From positions 34,120 through 98,119 of the forward strand of contig NZ_AQYH01000017.1 of assembly GCF_000380505.1 (NCBI RefSeq): DNA of 64,000 nt, written 5' to 3'. This document shows positions 15,912 through 24,509 of the stretch, piece by piece. Position 1 is the stretch's first letter; every line of letters begins with the position of its first letter. The stretch comes from Kaistia granuli DSM 23481. Its GTDB lineage: Bacteria > Pseudomonadota > Alphaproteobacteria > Rhizobiales > Kaistiaceae. Below the pieces are notes generated by a model. That model was not told the DNA's origin and made no database searches. It saw nothing but the letters and a program-made list of their open reading frames with translations. Both the position numbers and the translations under genes were made by a program.

Positions 15912-17678
15912 ATGATCAATATGATCAAGTCGCAGCGTGAAAACCGGATCCTCGAGATCCTTGCCCAGGCGGGCGAGGAGGTCTCCGTGCTGGAAATCGC
16001 GCAGCGCATCGGCCGCGTCTCCGGCGTGACGATACGTCGGGACATCGTCCGGCTGGCGGAGGAGGGGCGGCTCGAGCGCACGCATGGCGGCGCGCTGCTG
16101 CCGGCGGCCTCCGCGGCAGCCGAGACACCGCTGCCGCGTGAAAACGCGCTGCAGGACGAGGTCGAGGGGGTCGACGCGATCGTGCTGCCGCCGATCGGCG
16201 GGCGCGGCGCCGATACGCTGCGCATGCTGGCGAAGCGCCGGCGCATCCCGTTCCTGGCCGAATCCTCGCCGCAGGAAGGCGGCGTCTATCTCGGTCCCGA
16301 CAATTTCACTGCCGGCCGTGAGCTCGGCCGGGCGGCGGGCAAGATGCTCTCCGGCGCGATGGCCGAGGCGCGCGTGCTGCTGGTCTCGCTCGAGACGCTG
16401 CCGAACACGCGGGCCCGCTGCGACGGCTTCGTCAAGGGGTTCGGCGAGACGTTCCGCGGCACGGTCCGGCCCTGGCGCGTCGACGGTCAGGGCAGCTTCC
16501 GCATCGCGCTCAGGGCCAGCCTCGACGCCTTCGCCGCCTATCCCGACATCAACGTCATCTTCGGCGTCAACGATCATTCCGTGCTGGCGGCGATCGAGGC
16601 TTCCGACCGGGCCGGGGTCGCCGATGTCAGCGCGTTTTCGGTCGGCGGCGAGGGCGGCGCGCTGTTCGATGCGCTGGCCGCCCGCGGCAAGCTGAAGGCG
16701 ACCGCTGCGCTGTTTCCGGAGATCGTTGGCATCCGCGCCGTCGAGACGCTGGCGGGCGCGCTGCATGGCAGCGCGATGCCGGACGAGATCCGCACGCCGC
16801 ATGTCGTCGTCACGCCGGAGTCGCTCGACCGCTATTATCGCAAGGCCGGCAATGGCTGGGTGCTGGCGCCGGAAGCCGAGGCGTCGATCCTCGGCGCCAC
16901 CGAGCGGCCGGCCTTCGTCCGCTCCGTCGGGCCGCGCCGCGCCATCGGCTTCGTGCCGCATTATCCGGCGCATGACTGGTATCGCAACATGGCGCGCGCC
17001 ATGCGGGAGCGGGCCGAGGCGCTCGGCTTCGAGCTGAAGGTCGCGGCGCCGCAATCCGGCATCGCCCGCGAGATCGCCGCCATCCGCCGGCTGATCGCCA
17101 GGAGCGCCGCCCGCCTGGTGCGGCCGGGCGACACCATCCTGATCAACAGCGGCGTGCTGTCGACGCTGCTCGCCGACGAACTGATGAGCCGCGACGGGAT
17201 CACCGTCGTCACCAACGCCGTCGACGTGATGGAGCGGCTGTCCGGCCGGCCGGGCCTGAAGCTGATCATGACCAGCGGCGAATACCAGGCTCGAGATCGC
17301 TGCCTGGTCGGGCCGAGCCTCGGCGCGCTGTTCGAGACGATGCGGGTCGACCGCGCCTTTCTCTCGGTCGACGGCATCTCGCCACATTTCGGCCCGTCGG
17401 CCACGGACGAGCGGCTGGCGCTCGCCGCCAAGCGCTTCGTCGACGCCTCGCGCGAGGTGGTGGTGATGGCCGACCATTCGCTGGTCGGCGTCGAGGCCAG
17501 CCACCGCATCGCCGGCCTCGGCGCCGTCGACGATCTGATCACGGATTCCGCCTCGCTGCCAGCGGATCGGCTCGCATTCGCCTCGCTCGGCATGCGCATC
17601 ACGCTCGCCGACGAAGAGCCCGAGGAGATGGCGGCGCCCCGGTCCGATCGGCCGGCCGGGGACAGGAAGACGGCCTAG
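15912..17678 (+). CDS. Chimeric transcriptional regulator: DeoR helix-turn-helix, permuted sugar-binding domain, DeoR sensor domain
   Basis: A 588-residue protein. Residues 1-63 are a DeoR winged helix ending in the family signature (GVTIRRDIVRLAEEGRLERT, then HGGA). Residues 84-310 look like a type-1 periplasmic-binding (RbsB/LacI-like) domain that starts at its third strand (EGVDAIVLPP) and includes YLGPDNFTAGRELG. Residues 341-393 look like the missing first strands and helices of that domain (AIGFVPHYPAHDWYRNMARA). Residues 388-565 are a DeoR sensor domain (RLVRPGDTILINSG; FLSVDGI). The start could also be the ATG at 15921. It is 51 bp upstream of the CUT1 operon, its likely target. Confidence 0.85.
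   Translation: MINMIKSQRENRILEILAQAGEEVSVLEIAQRIGRVSGVTIRRDIVRLAEEGRLERTHGGALLPAASAAAETPLPRENALQDEVEGVDAIVLPPIGGRGADTLRMLAKRRRIPFLAESSPQEGGVYLGPDNFTAGRELGRAAGKMLSGAMAEARVLLVSLETLPNTRARCDGFVKGFGETFRGTVRPWRVDGQGSFRIALRASLDAFAAYPDINVIFGVNDHSVLAAIEASDRAGVADVSAFSVGGEGGALFDALAARGKLKATAALFPEIVGIRAVETLAGALHGSAMPDEIRTPHVVVTPESLDRYYRKAGNGWVLAPEAEASILGATERPAFVRSVGPRRAIGFVPHYPAHDWYRNMARAMRERAEALGFELKVAAPQSGIAREIAAIRRLIARSAARLVRPGDTILINSGVLSTLLADELMSRDGITVVTNAVDVMERLSGRPGLKLIMTSGEYQARDRCLVGPSLGALFETMRVDRAFLSVDGISPHFGPSATDERLALAAKRFVDASREVVVMADHSLVGVEASHRIAGLGAVDDLITDSASLPADRLAFASLGMRITLADEEPEEMAAPRSDRPAGDRKTA
15913..15932. promoter_or_regulatory. Second repeat copy with paired TGATCA palindromes at the regulator start
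   Basis: Two TGATCA palindromes (15913-15918 and 15922-15927) stand 9 bp apart. The second lies in the second copy of ATATGATCAAGTCG. They overlap the first codons of the regulator gene. Autoregulation by blocking initiation is an inference. Confidence 0.5.
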
Positions 17679-17729
17679 CCAGCCGGACGGACTGCATAAG
17701 CAATTTTGAAAAGTGACTGGGAGGATACC

Positions 17730-18947
17730 ATGAAGAAACTGCTTCTCGCCGCGACGATGCTCGCGGGACTGACGCCTGCGGCCTCTGCGCAGGAGACGAT
17801 CACGCTGAAGTTCTGGGACAACCAGCAGACCGAATCCGGTCTGAGCCAGTACCAGCAGGAGGCGGTCAAGCGCTTCGAGGCCGAGAATCCCGGCATCAAG
17901 ATCGAAGTCACGACCATCCCCTATCCGGAGTTCCAGCAGCGCCTGTTGACGGCCGTGCAGGGCGGCAACGCGCCTGATGTCTCGACCGTCGACCAGATCT
18001 GGCAGGCCGCCTTCGCCGAGGCCGGCGCGATCGCCGAGCTCGATGCGCAGGCCAAGGCCGCCGGCGTCTCGCCCGACGCCTTCTTCAAGGGCGCCTGGGA
18101 TTCGGCCAACTACAACGGCAAGCTCTACGGCATCCCGTTCAATGTCGACGTCTGGCAGTTCTCCTTCCTGAACAACGCGCTGTTCAAGGAAGCCGGCATC
18201 GACCCCGCCTCGATCACCACCTGGGAAGGCCTGAAGGCCGCCGCCGAGAAGCTGACCGACCCTGCCAAGGGCAAGTATGGCGTCGGCCTGTTCGGCCATA
18301 AGGGCGAAGACACCGTCGTCGTCATGGACAGCTTCATCTTCTCGAATGGCGGCAAGGTGCTGGACGAAAACGGCAAGTGCGCGCTGACCGGCAAGGAATC
18401 GGTCGAGGCGCTCGAATATCTGCAGTCGCTGGTGCCGTTCGCGCCGAAGGGCATCCTGAACGCCTCGTCGGGCGACATGCGCGAACTGTTCCTGAACGGC
18501 TCGCTCGGCGTCGAGTTCTGGCCGGCGCTGGAGCAGCCGACCCTGCAGAAGTCGAAGATCGATTGGGACTTCGAGAACGGCACCGCGCCGGCGGGCAAGA
18601 CCCCGGTCGGCGCCTATGGCGGCTGGAACCTCGTCGTCTACAAGTCGTCGCCGCATCAGGAAGCCGCCTGGAAGTTCATCCAGTTCCTGACCAAGGAAGA
18701 CGTCAACGGCGCGGTCGTCGATCTCGTCCCGGCCAACGTGAAGGCGGCCAAGACCTTCCTCGAGGCGAACCGCAAGGGCGCCGACAAGATCATGACGCAT
18801 CTCGGCAACGCCCAGCCGCGTCCGCTCTCGGCCCGCTACCTCGAAGTCTCCGACATCCAGGTGACGCTGGCGCAGGACGTCTATTCCGGCGCCAACCCGG
18901 CCGAGGCCGCTGCCAAGGCCTGCGCCGCCATTGACGGCCTGAACTGA
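17730..18947 (+). CDS. CUT1 ABC importer, periplasmic substrate-binding protein (system 1)
   Basis: A 405-residue protein with a clear signal peptide (MKKLLLAATMLAGLTPAASA, cut before QET). It belongs to the extracellular solute-binding family 1 (MalE/UgpB-like). The start is fixed by GGGAGG 7 bp upstream. The substrate is likely a sugar or sugar derivative. It is the first gene of an operon that continues with two permeases and five enzymes up to 25715. A REP-like palindrome separates it from the first permease, which is a usual way to keep binding protein in excess. Confidence 0.9.
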   Translation: MKKLLLAATMLAGLTPAASAQETITLKFWDNQQTESGLSQYQQEAVKRFEAENPGIKIEVTTIPYPEFQQRLLTAVQGGNAPDVSTVDQIWQAAFAEAGAIAELDAQAKAAGVSPDAFFKGAWDSANYNGKLYGIPFNVDVWQFSFLNNALFKEAGIDPASITTWEGLKAAAEKLTDPAKGKYGVGLFGHKGEDTVVVMDSFIFSNGGKVLDENGKCALTGKESVEALEYLQSLVPFAPKGILNASSGDMRELFLNGSLGVEFWPALEQPTLQKSKIDWDFENGTAPAGKTPVGAYGGWNLVVYKSSPHQEAAWKFIQFLTKEDVNGAVVDLVPANVKAAKTFLEANRKGADKIMTHLGNAQPRPLSARYLEVSDIQVTLAQDVYSGANPAEAAAKACAAIDGLN

Positions 18948-18994
18948 GGCAATGCCTTGCCGGGCGGACATCGCGTCCGTCCGGTTCTCCGCTT

Positions 18995-19076
18995 CGTCAT
19001 CCCCGCGAAAGCGGGGATTCATCAAGGCCAGAGACAACTCAGGCTGCATGGATCCCGGGTAAAGCCCGGGATGACG
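18995..19076. repeat. REP-like palindromic element (copy A)
   Basis: An 82-bp element bounded by CGTCATCCC and GGGATGACG. It contains two hairpins: CCCCGC-GAAA-GCGGGG at the left and CCCGGGTAAAGCCCGGG at the right. Related copies lie at 27569-27600, 46093-46217 and 63593-63685. Its right end holds a full CCCGGGATGACG (19065-19076), the predicted IS110 target. It sits between binding protein and permease genes. Confidence 0.85.
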
Positions 19077-19120
19077 CCATACCGGCGCCCGCCACGCCCA
19101 TACCGAAAAGAACCAAATTC

Positions 19121-20002
19121 ATGTTGAAACGCGATCGCTGGCTCACCTGGATCTTCGTGACGCCGGCCGTCCTGCTGGTCGCGGTGCTGATGTACTATCC
19201 GATGATCGGAACGGTCATCGAGAGCCTCTACTCGACCTCCTTCATCAATCCGACGCCGAAATTCGTCGGCCTCGCCGTCTACCAGAAGATCTTCGGCAGC
19301 GCCGATTTCGCCCAGATCGTCTGGAATTCCTGCGTCTGGACGCTGGCCGTCGTGGTGCTGCAGAACGGCTTCGGCTTTCTCTGCGCGCTGCTCCTGAACC
19401 AGAAGCTGCCCGGTCAGGGGCTGATGCGGTCGCTGATCCTCTTGCCCTGGGTGCTGCCCGGCGTTGTCGCCGCCATCCTGTGGCGTTTCATGTACGACCC
19501 GCAGCTCGGCCTCATCAATTCCTTCCTGATCTCAGCCGGCTTCGGCGATCAGGGCCTCGCCTGGCTCGCCGATAGCTCGACCGCCATGGCGGCCGTCGTC
19601 GTCGCCGCCGTCTGGAAGGGCTTTCCGTTCTCGACCGTCGTCTTCCTCGCCGCCCTGCAGAATGTCGAGGCCGAGCAGATGGAGGCGGCGAAGATGGACG
19701 GCGCCGGCTCGCTCCGTCGCCTGTGGCACATCGTGCTGCCGTCGATGAAGGAAGTGATCGCCATCAACTTCGTGCTGACCACCATCCTGACCTTCAATTA
19801 TTTCGACATGATCTGGGTGCTGACGCGCGGCGGGCCCCAGAACTCCACGCATATCTTCCCGACCAAGATCTACGAGCTCGGCTTCGGCCAGTTCCGCTTC
19901 GGCGAGGCGGCCGGCTACGGCGTCGTTTCGATCGTCGTGCTGGCGCTGCTGATCACGCTCTATTTCCTGGTCCAGCGTACCGGCCGAAAGGCTCAAGCAT
20001 GA
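19121..20002 (+). CDS. CUT1 ABC importer permease, MalF-like (system 1)
   Basis: A 293-residue inner-membrane protein with six predicted helices, the first at about 10-32. The EAA loop that contacts the ATPase is MEAAKMDGAGSLRRLWHIVL (about 187-206). It ends by ATGA overlap with the second permease. The ribosome site (AAAAGAA) is weak, which fits lower expression than the binding protein. No ATPase gene is in this operon. Confidence 0.9.
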   Translation: MLKRDRWLTWIFVTPAVLLVAVLMYYPMIGTVIESLYSTSFINPTPKFVGLAVYQKIFGSADFAQIVWNSCVWTLAVVVLQNGFGFLCALLLNQKLPGQGLMRSLILLPWVLPGVVAAILWRFMYDPQLGLINSFLISAGFGDQGLAWLADSSTAMAAVVVAAVWKGFPFSTVVFLAALQNVEAEQMEAAKMDGAGSLRRLWHIVLPSMKEVIAINFVLTTILTFNYFDMIWVLTRGGPQNSTHIFPTKIYELGFGQFRFGEAAGYGVVSIVVLALLITLYFLVQRTGRKAQA

Positions 20003-20826
20003 CCCCGTCCAAATCCTCTCGCTTCCTCCTGATGGCACTGCAGCTCGGCCTCTGCGTCATCATCCTGCTGCCCTTCTTCTGGATGGTGTCGGTGTCGCTG
20101 AAGCCGGCCGCCGAGCCCTTCGCCATTCCGGCCCGGCTCTGGCCGGAGAACCCGACCTTCGAGAACTACCTGACGGCGTTCCGCCCGGAATTCCGCACCT
20201 ATTTCCTGAACTCGGTCGTCGTCTCGCTCTCGACCGTCGTGATCACCGTGACGCTGGCGCTGTTCGCCGCCTATTCGTTCACGCGGACGCAGATGCGGCT
20301 GCTGTCGCTCCTGATGGTGCTCGTCATCGTGGCGCAGATGTTCCCGGCCAGCGCCATCATCATCCCGATCTACAAGATGATGAAGGCGGCCGACCTCCTG
20401 AACACCTACACCTCGCTGATCCTTGCCTATGTGACGGTGACGCTGCCGGTGGCGATCTGGATGCTGCGCGGCTTCCTGGCGCGGTTGCCGGTGGCGTTGG
20501 AGGAGGCGGCCGCGATCGACGGCGCTGGTCCGTTCAAGATCTTTTTCCTGATCATCCTGCCGCTCTGCAAGCCAGGCATCGTCGCCACCGCCGTCTTCGT
20601 TCTGATCGTCACCTGGCAGGAGTTCCTGTTCGCGCTCTCCTTCACCTCGACCAAGGAGATGCGGACCCTTCCCGTTGGCATGAACGACTTCATCGGCCAG
20701 TACGGCATCCGCTACGGCGAGCTGATGGCGAGTTCGGTGCTGATCTCGGTTCCCGTCATCGCCGTCTTCTTCCTCCTGCAACGCCAGTTCGTGGCCGGCC
20801 TCACCGCCGGCGCCGTGAAAGGCTGA
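19999..20826 (+). CDS. CUT1 ABC importer permease, MalG-like (system 1)
   Basis: A 275-residue protein with six membrane segments and the EAA motif EEAAAIDGAGPFKIFFLIIL (about 167-186). It ends in GLTAGAVKG, typical of MalG-type permeases. The start overlaps the previous stop by 4 bp (ATGA). It is followed after 3 bp by the enoyl-CoA hydratase gene, so importer and enzymes are on one transcript. Confidence 0.9.
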   Translation: MTPSKSSRFLLMALQLGLCVIILLPFFWMVSVSLKPAAEPFAIPARLWPENPTFENYLTAFRPEFRTYFLNSVVVSLSTVVITVTLALFAAYSFTRTQMRLLSLLMVLVIVAQMFPASAIIIPIYKMMKAADLLNTYTSLILAYVTVTLPVAIWMLRGFLARLPVALEEAAAIDGAGPFKIFFLIILPLCKPGIVATAVFVLIVTWQEFLFALSFTSTKEMRTLPVGMNDFIGQYGIRYGELMASSVLISVPVIAVFFLLQRQFVAGLTAGAVKG

Positions 20827-20829
20827 TCG

Positions 20830-21615
20830 ATGTCCGAACCGCTCGTTCTCCGCGACGACCTCGAACCCGGCATTGTCCGGCTCACCTTCAACCGGCCCGA
20901 CAAGCTGAACGCGCTGTCGACGCCATTGATGCAGGAATTCGAGGCGCATCTGGACGCCATCGCCGCCGATCCGGCCGTGCGGGTGGTCATCCTCGCAGGC
21001 GCCGGCGAGAAGGCCTTCGTCGCCGGCGCCGACATCGCCGAATATCGCGGCAACCGGCGGGCCGAGTTCATCGCCTACCAGCTCGAGAGCCGACGCGTGT
21101 TCGACAAGCTCGAAGCGCTTGCCAAGCCGACGATCGCGGCGATCCGCGGCTATGCGCTCGGCGGCGGCTTCGAGATCGCGCTCTGCTGCGACGTGATCGT
21201 CTGCGCGACCAGCGCGCGCCTCGGCCTGCCCGAGGGCCTGCTTGGCCTGTCGCCGGGCGGCGGCGGCACGCAGCGCCTGACCCGCGCCGTCGGCCGAATC
21301 GTCGCCTCCGACATGATGCTCGCCGCGCGCCGCATCACCGGCGAGCGCGCCCACCAGCTCGGCCTCGCCGTCGAATGCGTCGCCGACGACGCACTGATGG
21401 AAATGGCGGAAAGCCGCGCCCGCGCCATGCTGAAGGTAGCGCCGCTGGCGCAGGCCGAGATGAAGCGGCTGATCCGCCAGGGCCCCGACGCGGCGCTGCC
21501 GGTGGCGCAGGGCTTCGAGCAGGAAGTGCTGTTCCGCCTCTACGGCACGGCGGACGGCCAGGAGGGCATCGACGCCTTCCTCGACAAACGTGATCCGGTC
21601 TTCAAGGGAATATGA
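20830..21615 (+). CDS. Enoyl-CoA hydratase/isomerase family protein
   Basis: A 261-residue crotonase-fold protein. Both hydratase acid/base glutamates can be placed: E115 in GGGFEIALCCD and E135 in LPEGLLGLSPG. The oxyanion-hole segment is AGADIAEY. This points to true hydration or dehydration of a CoA ester rather than a diverged crotonase. It lies between a sugar permease and an SDR, with a CoA-transferase in the same operon, which implies that the imported compound is metabolised as a CoA thioester. Confidence 0.88.
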   Translation: MSEPLVLRDDLEPGIVRLTFNRPDKLNALSTPLMQEFEAHLDAIAADPAVRVVILAGAGEKAFVAGADIAEYRGNRRAEFIAYQLESRRVFDKLEALAKPTIAAIRGYALGGGFEIALCCDVIVCATSARLGLPEGLLGLSPGGGGTQRLTRAVGRIVASDMMLAARRITGERAHQLGLAVECVADDALMEMAESRARAMLKVAPLAQAEMKRLIRQGPDAALPVAQGFEQEVLFRLYGTADGQEGIDAFLDKRDPVFKGI

Positions 21616-22394
21616 CGATGCGTGGAACCGAACTTTTGGGACGGGTGGCCGTCGTCACCGGCGGCGCCATGGGCATCGGCCGCGCTTCCGCCGAGGCGCT
21701 GGCGCGGGAAAGCGCCGCCGTGGTGGTGGCCGACATCGACGAGGAGGCGGGCGCCGCGACGGCGGCGGGCCTCCGGGCCTCCGGCGCGGAGGCGATCTTC
21801 GTGCGCACCGACGTCGCGGTGATGGCCGACATGCAGGCGATGGCGGCCAGGGCGGTCGAGGCCTTCGGCGGCATCGACATCCTCGTCAACAATGCGGCCC
21901 GCGCCATCGGCGGCGTCGTCGACGAGATCGACGAGGAGAGCTGGAATACCGTCATCACCACCAATCTCTCCAGTGTCTGGCGTGGCATGCGCGTTTGCGT
22001 TCCCGAGATGCGCAAGCGCGGCAAGGGCGCCGTCGTCAACATGTCGTCGGTGCAGTCGCTCGCCGGCTTCAAGGGCTGGGCTGCCTATGCCGCGGCGAAG
22101 GGCGGCATCAACGCGCTGACGCAGCAGGCTGCGATCGACCTCGCGCCGCACGGCATCCGCGTCAACGCGGTGGCGCCCGGCACGATCATGACGCCCTTGA
22201 ACGAGAAGATTTTCGCCACCCATCCCGATCCGCAGGGGCTGATCGCCAGCTGGAACAATGCCCATCCGCTCGGCCGCTTTGGAGAAGCACCGGAAGTTGG
22301 CGAAGCGGTCTTGTTCCTGGCCAGCGATCGGGCTTCCTTCATCACGGGAGAAATCCTGCGCGTCGATGGCGGCCTCGTCGTCCGGGGCGAATGA
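21612..22394 (+). CDS. SDR-family oxidoreductase in the importer operon
   Basis: A 260-residue classical SDR: TGGAMGIG (16-23), NNAA (93-96), catalytic S146, Y159 and K163 (YAAAKG). The start overlaps the hydratase stop by ATGA. Acid D41 at the end of the second strand (VVVADID) favours NAD over NADP. In this operon it could oxidise a sugar to its lactone (SMP-30 lactonase is two genes downstream) or a hydroxyacyl-CoA produced by the hydratase. Confidence 0.88.
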   Translation: MTMRGTELLGRVAVVTGGAMGIGRASAEALARESAAVVVADIDEEAGAATAAGLRASGAEAIFVRTDVAVMADMQAMAARAVEAFGGIDILVNNAARAIGGVVDEIDEESWNTVITTNLSSVWRGMRVCVPEMRKRGKGAVVNMSSVQSLAGFKGWAAYAAAKGGINALTQQAAIDLAPHGIRVNAVAPGTIMTPLNEKIFATHPDPQGLIASWNNAHPLGRFGEAPEVGEAVLFLASDRASFITGEILRVDGGLVVRGE

Positions 22395-22425
22395 CGCGCG
22401 GCAATCATCACGGGAAGGAAGCGGA

Positions 22426-23541
22426 ATGAGCGACAGCGATTTTCATACGATCGAGGCCAAGGGCGTCAAGGCGACCCTCGACCTCCGGGGCGGCCATGTC
22501 CGCGTCTTCGCGACGGAGCAGGGCGGCCGCACGATCGAGCCCCTGCACTCGGCCCCTTGGTTGAACGACAAGACGATCGTCGACGATGAGACGATCGATG
22601 CCAATCTGCGCTTACTCTCCGGCGACTTCTTCTGCGCGCCGTTCTCGACCAATGACATCGACCCGGTGACGCTGCATGGCTGGCCGGCCAATTCGCCCTG
22701 GACGCTGTTGGGCGTCGAGGCGCATCCAGAAGGCGGCCAGACGGCGCGCTACGAGCTGGTCAAGCGCGTGCAGGGTGCGACGCTCGTCAAGGAGCTGACC
22801 GTCCGCGACGGCCATCCCTTCCTCTATGAGCGCCACATCTTCTCCGGTGGCGAGGGTGATCTGCCGGTCGCCAATCACGCCATGACCCGCTTCGACGGCG
22901 GCGGCCGGCTCTCCTTCTCGCCGAAGCTGTTTGGCACGACGCCGGAAACCGCGATCGAATCCGATCCGGCCAAGGGCCGCTCGCTGCTCGCCTATCCCGC
23001 CCGTTTCACCGATCTGACCAAGGCGCCGCGCGCCGATGGCGGCACCGCCGATCTCACCACCTATCCGTTCGGCTCGAAGCACGAGGACTTCCTGTCGCTG
23101 GTCGAGGATCCGGCCAATCCATTCGGCTGGGCGGCCGCTGTCCGACCGGACAAGCGCGACATCTTCCTGACGCTGAAGAACCCGGCCGATTTCCCCATCA
23201 CCATGATGTGGTTCTCGAATGGCGGCCGCGACTATACGCCGTGGAACGGCCGCCATATCGGCGTGCTCGGCCTCGAGGAAGGCCGCACCTATGCCGGCTA
23301 CGGCCACAAGGCGTCGATCGCCCCGAACCCGTGGTCGGAGCAGGGCATTCCGACCTCGCTCCACCTCGATCCGTCCGGTGATGTCGAGGTCCGCAATGTC
23401 ATCGGCGGCGTCGCGCTGCCCGAGGGCTGGACCCGCGTTGCCTCCGTCGAGGCGGGGGCTGGGGAACTCGTTCTCGTCGACGAGGCCGGCGGCAGCGTCA
23501 CGGTTCCCTATGACGCGAAATTCCTGACGCGGGGCGCATGA
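22426..23541 (+). CDS. Galactose-mutarotase-like fold protein, function unknown
   Basis: A 371-residue soluble protein without a signal peptide. Beta-rich sequence with spaced motifs (RGGHVRVFATEQGGRTIEP near the N-terminus; FFCAPFSTNDID; ANHAMTRFDGGG) resembles aldose-1-epimerase-like proteins that bind sugar rings. The start is set by GGAAGGAAGCGGA. A role in anomer conversion or sugar recognition is likely, but I cannot name the family firmly. It overlaps the next gene by 4 bp. Confidence 0.7.
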   Translation: MSDSDFHTIEAKGVKATLDLRGGHVRVFATEQGGRTIEPLHSAPWLNDKTIVDDETIDANLRLLSGDFFCAPFSTNDIDPVTLHGWPANSPWTLLGVEAHPEGGQTARYELVKRVQGATLVKELTVRDGHPFLYERHIFSGGEGDLPVANHAMTRFDGGGRLSFSPKLFGTTPETAIESDPAKGRSLLAYPARFTDLTKAPRADGGTADLTTYPFGSKHEDFLSLVEDPANPFGWAAAVRPDKRDIFLTLKNPADFPITMMWFSNGGRDYTPWNGRHIGVLGLEEGRTYAGYGHKASIAPNPWSEQGIPTSLHLDPSGDVEVRNVIGGVALPEGWTRVASVEAGAGELVLVDEAGGSVTVPYDAKFLTRGA

Positions 23542-24452
23542 TGACTGGCGCGGCGATGCATCACGGCTTCACCACCGGCGGACCGACGGTCCTGCCGGCG
23601 GAGCGGGCGACCGTCCTGTTCGACGGTATCTTCTCGTCGCCGCGCCTGCAGCATCCCGAAGGTGTCGCGGTCGGTCCGGACGGCTGGGTCTGGGCCGGCA
23701 GCGAGAACGGTCAGATTCTGCGCATCGCGCCGGACGGGTCCGAGATCGAGGAGGTCGCCTCGACGGGTGGCTTCCTGCTCGGGCTCGCCTTTGACGGCGA
23801 CCGGGCGCTCTTTGCCTGCGATTCCCGCTATCACGCGGTGTTTCGCCTCGATCTCGCCGACCGGTCGCTGGCGCGCTTCACCGCGCCCGGCATCCAGGTG
23901 CCGAACTACGCCGTCGTCGATCGCGCGCGCGGCCGGCTCTATGTCTCCGATACGCGGGCGCCGACCGATCCCGGCCCGTCGATCTGGTCGTATGATCTTG
24001 CAAGCGGCGCCGGCGCCGTCTGGCATGGCGGGCCATTCGACCATGCCAACGGCATGGCGCTTTCTCCGGAGGGTGACGCGCTGTTCCTGTGCGAAACCTT
24101 TGCACGGCGCGTCACGCGGATCGCGATCGAGGCGGATGGTTCGGCCGGCGCGGCGACGACATGGTGCGGCGATCTGCCGGGCCTTCCGGACGGGCTCGCC
24201 TTCGACGACAAGGGCGCGCTGTTCGTGAGCTGCTACGAGCCGTCGCGCGTGCTCCGGATTCCGGCCGGCGGCGGCGCTGCGGAAATCTATATCGAGGACG
24301 CAACCGCGCATGTCCTCGCCCATCCGACCAACATCGCCTTCGACGGCGCCACGCTCTACACGGCCAATCTCGGCCGCTGGCACGTCACGAAGATCGAGAC
24401 CGACACCACCGGAACGCCGCTCTGGCGGCAGACCCGGGGCGAATCCGACTAA
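23538..24452 (+). CDS. SMP-30/gluconolactonase family sugar lactonase
   Basis: A 304-residue six-bladed beta-propeller. The metal ligands expected in the family can be placed: E41 in HPEGVAV, an asparagine in HANGMALSPEGD, and an aspartate in LPDGLAFDD. It hydrolyses aldonolactones to aldonic acids. The ATGATGA junction with the upstream gene gives two adjacent starts; I used the first. It is probably cytoplasmic, as there is no signal peptide. With the SDR and mutarotase-like gene it forms a sugar-oxidation module. Confidence 0.87.
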   Translation: MMTGAAMHHGFTTGGPTVLPAERATVLFDGIFSSPRLQHPEGVAVGPDGWVWAGSENGQILRIAPDGSEIEEVASTGGFLLGLAFDGDRALFACDSRYHAVFRLDLADRSLARFTAPGIQVPNYAVVDRARGRLYVSDTRAPTDPGPSIWSYDLASGAGAVWHGGPFDHANGMALSPEGDALFLCETFARRVTRIAIEADGSAGAATTWCGDLPGLPDGLAFDDKGALFVSCYEPSRVLRIPAGGGAAEIYIEDATAHVLAHPTNIAFDGATLYTANLGRWHVTKIETDTTGTPLWRQTRGESD

Positions 24453-24509
24453 CCAACCAAGGCCAGCCGCCGACGCGGCCGGCCAAACGACGAGTGTGAG
24501 GAACCGACC

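Noticed and set aside
15903..19049. Open frame of 1048 codons on the minus strand
   Set aside because: It is antisense to the chimeric regulator and the system-1 binding protein, both with clear motifs. The translation is arginine/alanine-rich without domains, a typical GC-skew shadow.
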